From Eublepharis macularius (taxonomy: Eukaryota; Chordata; Lepidosauria; Squamata; Eublepharidae), in assembly GCF_028583425.1 (NCBI RefSeq), contig NC_072791.1, forward strand, positions 45,763,368 to 45,827,367: a stretch of 64,000 nucleotides of DNA, given 5' to 3'. This document shows positions 1 through 11,000 of this stretch, piece after piece; within the stretch, counting starts at the first letter, position 1; each line of letters begins with the position of its first letter. A program made the position numbers and the translations under genes. The notes under the pieces were generated by a model. That model ran no database searches. It was not told where the DNA came from and saw nothing but the letters and a program-made list of their open reading frames with translations.

Positions 1-1463
1 AGTTAGCCCTGGGGACTTTGGACCTAGACCACTGCAAAAGGAGGTGAGAGCAGGAGAAAGGTGGTGGCAGCATGCAAGTGCCTGCACTCCCAGACATGCA
101 TGACTGCTGCCGTACCACCATCAGGAGTACAGGGTGGGGGAACTGGGGGAACAGCAAACAGAGGTGGCAGCAGCAGCCAGGCAGAGGGCTGAGTGACAAT
201 CCCTCTCCTTTCCCCTGCCTGGTATGCCAGGACAAGGCTACGCCATGCCACTGGGCAAGCGGTCACACAGCCCCACTGCTGTTTTCTTTCCACTCTCACC
301 TGGCTTCACTACACATCTGGGGGAGCTGGCCAACTGGCTAGCCAACAAGGCCACACACCTAGGGCTGTCTTGCTGTGTACCTGTTCTGGTTGGGTTTCTT
401 GGGGCTCTTTGTTAATAAACCAGAAATCAATTAAAACGGCACCAATAGCCACAGGAATAAACCTGTACCAGTCGTCATGTCTAGCCTGACCCATAAAGCA
501 AGGGGAAAGAGTGAAAGATGGAAATGGCATACAAAGGAATGCAAAATTATTTATATGAATCCAAAAGGGCAAGTCTAGTATTTAGTATCTGATTAGATCC
601 TTAAAACAAGTAAAAGAACCAATTGAGAGGAGAATGGAACTTTAATTAATTTTAGGGAACTCAGTTTGTTGGATTAGATTTCCTGTACTTGCCTGTATGT
701 AGAGCAAATAGTTGTCAGAAGCAGTTGCCACTCTTGTTGGTTTATTGGTTTATTCAGGTTTATTGGTTTATTCAGGATATTTCTATTTGCAGGTCAACAG
801 TTAACATTTTTAACCTTGTGATGGAGACTCTTGGACATGAGGTATCTAAGAGATTCTCGTGTCAAATTGTATTAATACTTTCTCTCTTGAAAGTTGTTCG
901 AAGGGCAATTGTCCAGAGGGATCCAAAATGATTTATATACATCTTACCAGATAAATTGCAGAATTACAGTAAGCTTTTGAGCTTCATGGAACTCTTCTTT
1001 ACAGGAAAAAAATAAGATAAGAATGCAGAGCTTTTCCTAATTCTGCCTACCTGCAAAGCAATCTGCCCTCCAACTATAATTGAGTTAATAAAAAGAGATC
1101 AGCTGAACTTGTTTGGATTCTTGCTCTATCCTCCCTCCAAGCAGCATTCTGGAGTGAGTGTAATGAAGCTGATTCCAGCAATTTGGTAACAGGCAAGCGG
1201 GCAGTGATGCATACTGGAGAAAATTTTGGACTAGGACTTGGTACAAAGCTCTGTGGGTGACGTTCTGCCCCTAACCCTCTCTCAACTTCACCTGCCTCAT
1301 GGAAGTTGTGGTCATAAAATGGGGGAAGAGGTGAGAGACAATGAAGGATACTGTGAGCTCCTTGGAGGAAGGTAGAATAAAAATGAGACAGATAGCAAGG
1401 ATAAGGTGTAAGGCATAGCTGGAAGTACCTAAAGCCATCACTCTTCTTCCATTTTTTTCACAG
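1..1463. other. RPS6KL1 intron, nothing coding recognised
   Basis: This stretch precedes the first recognised RPS6KL1 exon, whose start phase shows that an upstream exon must exist. I looked for the preceding exon (the end of the kinase N-lobe, roughly ...HLEHVQ in human) and did not find it, so it probably lies left of the window. The only local structure is a perfect tandem duplication of an 18-bp unit at 741-776. The small open frames here have no recognisable protein similarity. Confidence 0.6.
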
Positions 1464-4251
1464 GGGGTACTCTCTGGTCCCATCTTCACTCACAACATCA
1501 TTCCTCTGATTGTTCCAGTACACTAAATCTGAAGTCCAGCTTGGCTTTGGAGTATTCCAGTGAAGAAGGGCTCATAAGAAACCCCAAAGGAGCTGATTCA
1601 AGGTCAAAGCAAAGTTGCAACATCACTGATCAGATCTCAGCTTGTGTAAATAACCACATATCTAGATGTGCTGGACAATCTTCACCTCAGGAACAGTCAC
1701 ATGACCACACACTTGCCAGATCAAGTAATGATTATAGTTGGCAAATCAGACCTGCCATTGGAGGAAACACTGTTGGCGAGAAGGATTTAAGTGTGACACA
1801 CTGTTTAACTGGTGCTGCAGAATCTGCTATCAAGCCAATGGGGCAGGGACATAGCCTCTTGATCAAGCAGGGGCTGGCTTTCCTGTCACATGACTCATTT
1901 CACAGCAGTGTACCTGAGAGACACATTCCTCAGCAAGACCCAAAACAACAAACAGGTGAGAGAGCTTCTGTTCCTGTCTCAAAGGCAGCAAAAGGAAGCA
2001 ACAAGCCTAGACTTATACATTCCGCAGCAACGCTTCCAAGGCAAAGACAGGCATACCCTGGAGCCCTCTCACAGAATTATTGCAGCTTGAAGAACAAGTG
2101 GAGTGAAGCAAAAGTAAAAGAAGATGGAAGCCTCGTCCAGGAAGAGTTGGTTCCCGACAAGAAATGGAACAAAAAAACCCCATCACCAGCACAATATGGG
2201 CCACAAGCACATAGGGCTTCTGGAAAGAACGGCCTTGGAGCCTGGGGTATAAATGAGAATCAGATTCAGCTCTGGGCAGCAGAACTGCTTTTGGCTCTGG
2301 AGGGTCTCCATCAACAAGGGGTGTTTTGTCAGGATCTCAATCCACGGAACTTACTTCTAGATACCACTGGTAAGCTTACTTCTGAAGAGGAGAGGCCGTA
2401 ATTTAGGGCCCCTTAAGTGTCTGAGCTATTTGACTGAGAACAGTTCTCTTCCCTGTTCTTGAGCTTTGAGGGAACAGCAATTTCCATTATGCCACAGTTT
2501 GCTCAGATAATTACTACAGTAAGATTGGAATCCAGTGGCACTTTACAGACCAGCAAGATTTTTAGGGTAGAATTTTTTTAGAGTGTTCTCAGATGCAAAT
2601 GTATCTGATGAAGCCGGAATTCTCGAAAGCTTATGCCCTGGAAATCCTGTTGTCTTTAAGGTGTCACTGGACTCATATCTTACTGTTCTACTGCAGACCA
2701 ACATGGCTGCCCATCTGAAACTATCATCAGATTATTACTAGTCACTTAGGGTGTATTTGTCTAGACATTGCCCCATTTTGCTAATTCCAAAGTATTGAAA
2801 TAATTACTCCCAATCCCTACAGCACTAGAATGGCACAGCAGCTGTTGAGGTACAACGGATTGCAGGCAATTCTGGCAGCATCTGGCATTGTTGGTAACAT
2901 AATGTCTGAATTAGGAAATAGGTATCCTTTGCAGTACCTGGGCCTTTCCTCGCATCTGAGCCAGTTTGGCAAATCAAACAGAATTTGTCATTGTCATTGT
3001 GGTTGAAATTGGTCAGGCTTCTGCTTGCCTTTCTTCTCCAACCCCATCAAACCAGTCATTTTTCTCCTTCAAATTTTCCTCAGAAGATTCTTTACCTGCA
3101 GACCTACTACTGGGTAGGAAACATTTCCAGAACTTGAGAAAATGTCACGGTTGATTTTTGCCTTTGTCAAGCAAAAGTCATGTCCTCTGCCACTAGTATT
3201 CTTTGTAGAATAAGAGAATTGCAAAAAGAACTCCCAGTGCCTGCTGCACTATTCAGCTTTGTACAACTTCTTTCCATCTCATAGGTCATATCCGCCTCAC
3301 ATACTTTGGCCACTGGACTGAGGTGGAGCCACAGTGTTGCAGCCAAGCACTGGAAGAATTGTACTGTGCTCCAGGTGAGGGAGAGATCTCTTGCTATTTT
3401 CTTTGTGGGCATCCCCATAATGAAATGTTGGGAGGTACATCTGTCCTTAGGATCCAGTCCTTTTACAACTTTGGTCTAGGCTGTTACAAAGGCAGAAGGC
3501 AACAAAAGACTGTAAGCATTCCCCCACCCCCCGTATCTTTGTAACTTGGATTTCTTTTTCTGCAGAGGTGGGTGGAATTTCTGAGCTGACAGAAGCCTGT
3601 GACTGGTGGAGTTTTGGGGCACTGCTCTATGAGTTGCTAAGTGGAATGGTGAGTAGCACAGAATCTGGGGTGGCAATCTAATATTAAGAAGCCAGAAAAG
3701 CTGATGGTGACAAGTCAAGCTGGGCCCAGGAACCTCAAAATGCTGCTATGCTTCACCAAAATCATGGCTGCATTGCAGATCTGGATTTTTCACATCCTTG
3801 TTGTCAAGAGTTAACATTAATATTATCATGGGGTCTACAACCATTCCTTTGTGGGTCAGAAGATGATCTAAACAGGGCTGTTTATTTCTAACAGTCATTG
3901 TCCCAGAATCACCCTTCGGGAATTTATCCTCACACCCAGTTGTACCTTCCAGAAAGACTCAGCTGCTCCGCTTCATCTCTACTATCAGAGGTGAGAATCA
4001 CCTGCTCAAGTGGAAGCCTACCCAGCTAGTATAAGATGATGATGGGGGGTGTGGGGGTGGGGAGGAGATGGCTTTGAAGGGATGGTTTAAGGGGAAAAAA
4101 AAACAAGAAATCTGAGTCACCCTCCCTCTACTTCCAGCTGCTGAAGTATGATCCTAAGCAACGTTTGGGCTCTGGAGAAGATGGAGTGAAAAAGATCAAG
4201 GCACACCCTTTTTTCAGCAATATCCAATGGAACAAGCTGGTTGCATACTAA
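1464..4251 (+). CDS. RPS6KL1: Ribosomal protein S6 kinase-like 1, last five coding exons (partial)
   Basis: Coding exons are 1464-2369, 3285-3374, 3566-3648, 3895-3990 and 4138-4251 (stop TAA at 4249-4251). All introns are GT-AG and the phases join without a break. The first exon opens with GGTLWSHL, matching human RPS6KL1 just after the kinase N-lobe. It then holds about 250 poorly conserved, Ser/Gln-rich residues before the C-lobe ([18 protein letters not shown]). Later exons give [25 protein letters not shown] and [13 protein letters not shown], all closely matching the human C-terminus. The catalytic-loop HRD is replaced by CQD (CQDLNPRN), and the DFG Asp position is Tyr (YFG). The human protein as I recall it (CRD, YFG) shares the loss of the DFG Asp, so catalysis is doubtful and a pseudokinase is the better description. 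The N-terminal MIT-like and N-lobe exons lie outside the window. The gene converges with DLST. Confidence 0.93.
2531..2735. repeat. Fold-back interspersed repeat (imperfect inverted arms)
   Basis: In the intron after the first RPS6KL1 exon seen here, the arm at about 2531-2570 (TCCAGTGGCACTTTACAGAC...) is the imperfect reverse complement of about 2632-2672 (...TCTTTAAGGTGTCACTGGAC). The loop includes CGAAAGCTTATGCCCTGG. The tail, with GACCAACATGGCTGCCCATC, resembles the inverse of the fragment at 26790-26875. This looks like a dispersed non-autonomous repeat common in reptile genomes; I cannot assign a superfamily. Confidence 0.6.
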
Positions 4252-5165
4252 AAGCTGAACAACGGGAGGGTGTGTGTGTATATATAGTTACCAGAGTGCA
4301 GCATGTGGCAGTTTAGTTATGTCTGTGGCACAGGATGATCCAAACCCTTCCAGGAACTGCTGTGCATCAGTAAAAAGTTGCCCATGCTTTGTGACCATTG
4401 GTGGTGCTAGCAGCAGTGCTGCTGTTCAAGAGGAAACCTACACAGCTGGCCTGGGGCCCAGGTTTCCAGGCCTGAGTTGCCCTTATTCCGCTTCCTGACT
4501 ATACAGCAATAGCAGCTGCAAGCAGTTAGGCTTTGGACCAGTATTTATGCCCCTACACTTATTTTCAAAGAATTCTAGGTTTAATAAATGTTCCAAGATA
4601 TCAAAAAAGCACAGACGAGGCAAGACTAATTTTGGGGAACTCTGTTTGGTGCTTCCTGACAGATGCAAGCAGAGTCTCAATATTTTTTCCTCTGTTAAAT
4701 TTTCCCAAATGAACAGGGGGGAAGGCTCCACCGCCCCGAGCTTCTCCTTCCTTCTCTTTTCCCTTGTTCAGATCACCTATCCAGCAATTCTTTATCTTCT
4801 ACTCAGCAGCACCTGCCTGATTACCTCTTCCACTTGTCTTTTAAAATTTCACCGTGGATCAAATAGCTTTAAGTACAAGCTTGATCCCTCCCAGCTTCCT
4901 GCCACATTTTGGTCAAGTACCACTAAGATGGAGGCCTTGTGTCATATTCCATCAAATCCACTGCTGGTTGCTTGCATGTGCACTCTCTGCACCCAGTGCT
5001 GCAGAAACATTCTGTAGTTTTTCTTCTGAAGAACTACTGAGAATAGAATTACTGTTACTTAAAGAGGGAAGATGAGCAAAAAGCTCTTCTTGTGACCTCT
5101 CCCTGTGGATCTGCCATGTTTTGGGTGAACGTTCTTAAACCAATAAAATATACACAGCTCTACCA
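4252..5165 (+). other. RPS6KL1: RPS6KL1 3' untranslated region (inferred)
   Basis: No splice or coding signal follows the stop codon until a canonical AATAAA at 5142-5147. This is followed by a GT-rich downstream element (GGTGTGTGTGTTTT, about 5171-5184). That gives a 3' UTR of about 0.9 kb. The exact cleavage site is inferred. Confidence 0.6.
5142..5147 (+). promoter_or_regulatory. Polyadenylation signal AATAAA for RPS6KL1
   Basis: This is a canonical hexamer about 0.9 kb after the RPS6KL1 stop codon, with a G/T-rich run about 25 bases downstream, the usual layout of a vertebrate poly(A) site. Confidence 0.6.
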
Positions 5166-5943
5166 AGTCCTGGTGTGTGTGTTTTTAATTTAGAAACAGT
5201 ACCAACTGCCTCAGCTCAGGTTCCCATGGAAGGCCCTATCATGGGTTCTGCCCCAGCACAGCCAACTCAACTGTACAAGCGTAGCAGGTGGCTACAATCT
5301 GAAGAGTTGCCTGATATGCCACCAGCAAGCATGTCAGCCTAGAGCCTTGCATTTTTCTATATATAGCCGGTATGCATACTCTCCAATTTTCAGGTATGTT
5401 CAGGACATTCTGAGTACACTTTGGACCAGGATGACACAAACTTGACCAAGGCAGCAAAAGTAAGGCCATAGCACTGTCAGGTACGGACTTCAGGTCAAGC
5501 TTTCAATTTTTCTGGAAAATCACATCCAAAGAACCCTTTTCCCATCATGTAAAAGAATTTAGGCTTGTCTTAAACACTTAGTAACACAATGTTTCTTAGG
5601 GATCAGCTATCCGTTTTCTCAGGCCAACCATACACTTCCATCCCCTTTAACTACAGCTAGACTACACAGAACTACTTCCGGTGCTAATGCCCTTCTGCAT
5701 TCCTTCTTTGTATAGTCTACATGAAGGGATTTTCTGTGCCATTTAGTATCCATTCTTGATACGTCAGTGCCTATAGTAGTCCTGGGAACCTGTCACAAAG
5801 CAACACCTGCAGTTGTTTTACTATACCAACCATAAATTTGAGTATCATCGGATTCTCTATTGATCAGAAGTCATCTAAACTAGAAGATACTGATAGAATA
5901 GTGGTTCTTCAACTGTAATTCAGGAATTCCTAATACTTTTAAC

Positions 5944-6366
5944 CAGGGGTCATTTCGTAGAAAAAGAGCTGGAGGAACTCATTAGCATAACTCATTAGCA
6001 TATGCCACGCCTCTTGCCATCACCGGAAGTATGTCATTAGTATAACTGATTTGCATATGCCACACTCCCTGACATCACCTGTTCTGGCTGTTTTGGACCC
6101 AATACTGGCCATTCAGTGCTGAAATTGGACCCAGAATGGCAAAAAGGGGCTGAAAATGGCTGAAAGGGGCTCCAAAATGGTCAGGATCGAGCCGCTGATG
6201 AGCGGGAGATAGATCCACCACCCGTCAGAGGCCCGATCCAGGCCGTTTCAGCCCCAATCCAGGCCCCAAATGGCTGAGAGTCAGGTGGGCAAGGCCACCT
6301 GACGTGACCTCTTTGGGGAACTGCCCGAACTGTGTTCCTGCGCGTTCCCCCTCGAAATGAGCCCTG
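5944..6366. mobile_element. Non-autonomous hAT-like DNA transposon, 423 bp, with perfect 8-bp target duplication
   Basis: The left end is CAGGGGTCATTTCGTAG. The right end, read as reverse complement, is CAGGGCTCATTTCGAGG, so the termini are inverted repeats. The 8 bases on both sides are CTTTTAAC (5936-5943 and 6367-6374), a perfect target-site duplication of the length made by hAT transposases. There is no transposase frame inside. Near the left end AACTCATTAGCAT is repeated in tandem. The element lies between the convergent RPS6KL1 and DLST 3' ends. The subterminal GAAAAAGAGCTGGAGGAACTC resembles the same position of the element at 37283. Confidence 0.85.
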
Positions 6367-6639
6367 CTTTTAACATTTACCCAAGTAAAAAGCAGCAATC
6401 CATTTTAAACTACAGACTGAGGAGCAGCTGAATATCAAAGCAGCAGCCAGCTGCATGTCTAGTTATCTCTCACAGACTAACTTGTTGAGCTTGGACAGAG
6501 GAGACAAATATAGCAGTGGAGGGTTAATTTGCAAGCGTTTCAACTACGCAGGCTGTCCCTTATACCCAAGTGCTGCGTTTTGTTCCATCATCAGCACCTT
6601 ATCCTCAAATTCTCACTGTTGTAACTCAGACCACCAGTC

Positions 6640-8020
6640 ATTCTTAAGCTGAAGCATTTATTCCCTCTCTCTCCATTCAGTCCTAATGTTCTCAATGAAT
6701 TACAATTTCCTCGACAGTCCAGCCCTAACATTTAAGACAGCTCATCAGGATAGGCTGGGAGCTCCCCAGTCTCAGAAGTGAATTTATTTCCTTTCCTAAG
6801 AGCAGGAAGGGCAAGCACTCTATAACTTACCTAGCTCAGCTCCTTCCCCCAGTTATTCTCCCAGCTTTCGTATACACTCACACACATAATTTCCTTGTTT
6901 TATTTCATTTAAAATCTGTTGCGTTAAATACTTTAATTACAAGTTCTGTGCAGCAGAGAAGAGTAATAAACCCTGCAGGCACTAGCAACCCTCTCACTCA
7001 ACAATACATGTGCACGCTATTGTACTAAGGATATGTCCCCATGAACCAGCAGCTTGGGTTGAGAAAACATGCCGTGGCAATGGTCTCATCCCAACCCACA
7101 TCAGCATACAATCAGTGCAGTCACTGCAGACAGGAAGTTGATGGAGCCATCCACTGAGGATTAGAGATGGAATGCAGGACAGCTGCAGAGGCCTACAACC
7201 TTCCCCTAATCTCCAAACTACTTGTGAACGGAGTCCAGTAGCTACAGGGGATGCCAATTCTGTCCCACTAGAGGTTAAAACACACACACACAAACTTCAC
7301 GTGGGAGAGCAAGAGCTGTTTCTTCCACTTTCTTGCTCCTGAAGGTATAGTATAGCAGAAGATGGGGAGGGAGATCCCTGAAAGCAATCTTAGAACTACC
7401 TCTGGGCTACTACTACAGGGAGTAGAAAATGGCTGGGAAGGCAGTAGCCCACTAAGGTTAAAAAAAAGCCCACCAGGTGGCTGGAGTAAGAATTTACTTT
7501 CCCCATTGCTGAAAGTGTATATGATCAGGCACTGCAAGAGAATCACCTTAAGGGAGCCCAGGCGAGCTTTGCTGCGTGAAAGAGCTAGAGCCTTCAAGTT
7601 GAGTACAGACCCAGCAACAACTCTGCCTGGCATCCAGCCCTGGTGATGATTAATTAAAGCTGAAATTCTGTGCAAGAGCAGCTTTAGGAAGGCAGCTCTA
7701 GCTAAGCACCAGGCAGCTTCGATCCCCAGGAGATGTCAGGAGAAAGGTGAGGCCAGATCTACTTGGAGTGAACACCACAGGCTGTAACAGAACAGCCTAT
7801 AACAGCTTCTTGTTTGCCCTGGGAAGAAAGTGACCCATCACTGGAAGAGACAGGGAAGATGGATGGCACACAACCCTTGGGGTTCCTTTCAAAGCAACCC
7901 CTGCCACTAAGGTAGCGGAGGAGGAGACTGGAATGAAGCCCTGCTGATTCCTGAATGTCCTCTGTTTTGTCTGCTGGTGCTGCATCCGTGCTCTGCTGGG
8001 TGGGGTGGTGCTGCTGCCCT
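6640..8020 (-). other. DLST: DLST 3' untranslated region (inferred)
   Basis: This is the sequence after the DLST stop codon on the minus strand. Candidate AATAAA signals on that strand lie at 6905-6900, 6788-6783 and 6662-6657. A 3' UTR of 1.1-1.4 kb would fit any of them. There are no splice or coding signals; a short AC run sits near 7280. The end point is a guess. Confidence 0.4.
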
Positions 8021-11000
8021 CTACAGATCAAGCAGCAGCACACGAGGATCTTCCACCACAGCCTTGATCTTACGCAGGAAAGTCACTGCCTCTCTGCCAT
8101 CTATCAACCGGTGGTCATATGTCAGTGCCACATACATCATTGGTCGCACCTCAGCCTACAAGGGAGAAATGCCTCCATTAAGTCATTCAGCAATCATCTT
8201 TTTAGACACAAACCTACTAGACTGAGAAGCAACATGGAATGCATTTGGGTCTCTGATCCCCAAATAAGAGATAGTAAGTATCCTCAGAATAAAGCTATAT
8301 TCTGCAGTAGCAGTGTAGATGCTTCTGAAGAAACCTCTGTTTTTATTGATTAAAAAAGCTGTTTCATCATTGCAGCAACAGATCTGAAAATGGCTGGCAA
8401 CCTTGCAATGCTAATGGAGGGATTAACACACCAACAATGTACTTGTTTTTTCTGTATTTACAGGCTGGGACTTTTCACTACAACAGGATGGTGGGGAGGG
8501 AGGATAGAAAAGCCTGTCTTGTCTCTCTGCCCTACACATGTACCATAATTTCTACTTCACTTTCTTAGTGGCTTGGTTGGTCCCCCCCACCCCCACTCCT
8601 CTCCTTTCTAGTAGTATTGGTACTGCAAAGGTATTTTATATTTTATTAGTTGAAACTTTAAGAGGAAGATCTAAAACAAGATGGCTTGACTCAATAAAAG
8701 AAGCCACATCCTCCAGGTTGCAAGAACTGAGCAAGTCTGTTAATGATAGGATGTTTTGGAGGTCTTTCACTCACTAGGGTTGCCAGAGGCGACTTGACGG
8801 CACATAACACACGTACAATTTAAACTTTGCCGTAATATTCCCAACAAATGCCACACATTCCCATTTCCCTGTAGTAGCCAAGAACCTAAATATTTGCCAA
8901 GATTTGTTATTCTGTAGCAACCTTATACACCCTATATTTCCAACTGGTGATCCTTTCCTACTGTACTTGGCAGGTCAAGGTTAAAGACTCAATCCAGACT
9001 TTTTAGTCTGGATTAAGGGCTTCTATAGACATTACCCTCACCAAACGGGAATTGTTTTTTGGTGAGTGACTCCAAGATGGCGCAGGGGACATCTGCATGA
9101 CTGGCCTCTGCCTACGTGGAAAGACTCATTTAAAGGTGTGAGGAACCCTCTTGTGAAACAGCTATACCGCACAAAGTAAAAGTAATGTTTAAAGGGCCAT
9201 TAAACCAAGCAGTCTGGGATGTTCCATGTAGTACTTACTTTGCCTCCAACTGCAACAGGTCTATCAAAGATGCCATGCATGCCCAAGATAGCTGACTGAG
9301 GGGGGTTGATGATGGGTGTCCCAAAAAGGGATCCAAATACACCGCCATTGCTGATGGTGAATGTGCCACCATCCATATCCTCAATGGCAAGCTCATTTTT
9401 TCGTGCCTGAAATTAGAAAAAACAGTTATCAGGAACACCTGAAATTATCACGCAACGGGAAAGTGATAAGGAAACAGAACTCAGGCTGCTGATTCCCAGC
9501 TGCCAAAATACTTTAGTTATTTGATACCATGGACAGCTCCCTCCCAACTGCTGAGGCAAGGGTCAAATTCTACCCAACTGGGGGTTCTGCAACTCCCAAT
9601 ATGTTATTGGTTCTAAAAAATGGGGGGGGGGGGATGTGTGTGTGTGTGTGTGTTAGAGTGTGGACTGGGGGGCCATGGTGCATGGTTACCTCTGCCTCTG
9701 ACAGAAAATCTTTATTCCCGTTACTTCCAATGAGAAAAACAAAAAGACAGTCACGATACAGGCATCCCCCCCAATTAGCATCTATTTTTAATCAGGGAAA
9801 TGGGAGGTAAGTTTTAACCCCACTCCCAGCACCACTATCCCAATCCATACCAGGCCATCTGCAACCAGTTTTTAGGGCCATATATAATGCACCGAGGAAC
9901 CCCAATACAGGTAGATAGGCACCAAGCATCACCTGCCAATCTTGGCAGAGGTATTAAATGAAGTTGTAGGCATGATCCCTTCATAACTTCAGGATAAGCA
10001 AACATTACCATTATAGTTAAGAGAGCTACTACATTCTAAATAGCCAAAATATCCAGAGGGGTTGTGAGTACTGTGAGTTCAGGCGGATCATACAATAATC
10101 TGCCCTGACACATTGTACTTAGATCAGCAACTTCATGCCAATTGACCAGCAAGCAGAAAAGGAACACAAGCACAATTACTTCAGTGCCAGTGAAAGGGAT
10201 CATTTTGTAACCTCAACACTGCACAAAGTGCATAAATGCATGCCAGACAGAACGTGATGAACAGCTGTCACCTCTAGTAGCTGCTCTGGACTCCTTCAGA
10301 ATTCTCTTTTCATAGTCTCATAAATGTGAATCAGCCTTGGTTTTATACCATAAGGAAAATTACTATGATCAAAAAACTAAAATGAGTTTTGTGGTAAAGA
10401 CTAACAAATATACTGTGCCACAATATATTCTTTAAGGTGCCACAAAGCACCTCTTTGAAGCATGAGACTATTATACTCTGGAGCTAATCAGTATTAAAAT
10501 GGCTTTTGTCCAAACTGCCACAGGATGTGGCAATGACAACTTGGCTTATGTGGCTTTCAAATGGGATTCCTGAAGGTGAAGTTCATCAATGGCTACTAGT
10601 CATAATGGTTCAGTGCAACCTCCATGTTCAGAGGCAGTGTACCTCTGAATGACAGATGTTAGGGATAGGGTAACTAGGAACACTGTTGCCTTCATGTCTT
10701 GTGTGTGGATTTCCTGGTTGACTACTGTTGGAAACAGGATGGCAGATGAGATGGGCCTTTGTTTTATGGTTTCTGGAAATGGAGACTCCACAGATGCGCT
10801 GCCCTTCTTATCATCAGACATTTGCTGGAACATTTATACTGCCACTTTTACCTGTTATCTTCTTAATGTGTCTTCAAGGAAACAGTCATTTCCCCCTTAT
10901 TTTTCTTTCTCAGTCACCCCAAGTAAGTTGAGTGTCCAATCTCACTCTGGGGACTCTCATCTCCCACCCACCCTAATTTACCTTCTCTCCCAGCTCGCTG

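Noticed and set aside
24-489. Overlapping open frames at the left edge
   Set aside because: No protein similarity and no splice pair in phase with RPS6KL1; treated as intron.
9235-9438. 67-codon minus-strand frame
   Set aside because: It is a shifted reading of DLST exon 14; the true frame gives [20 protein letters not shown].
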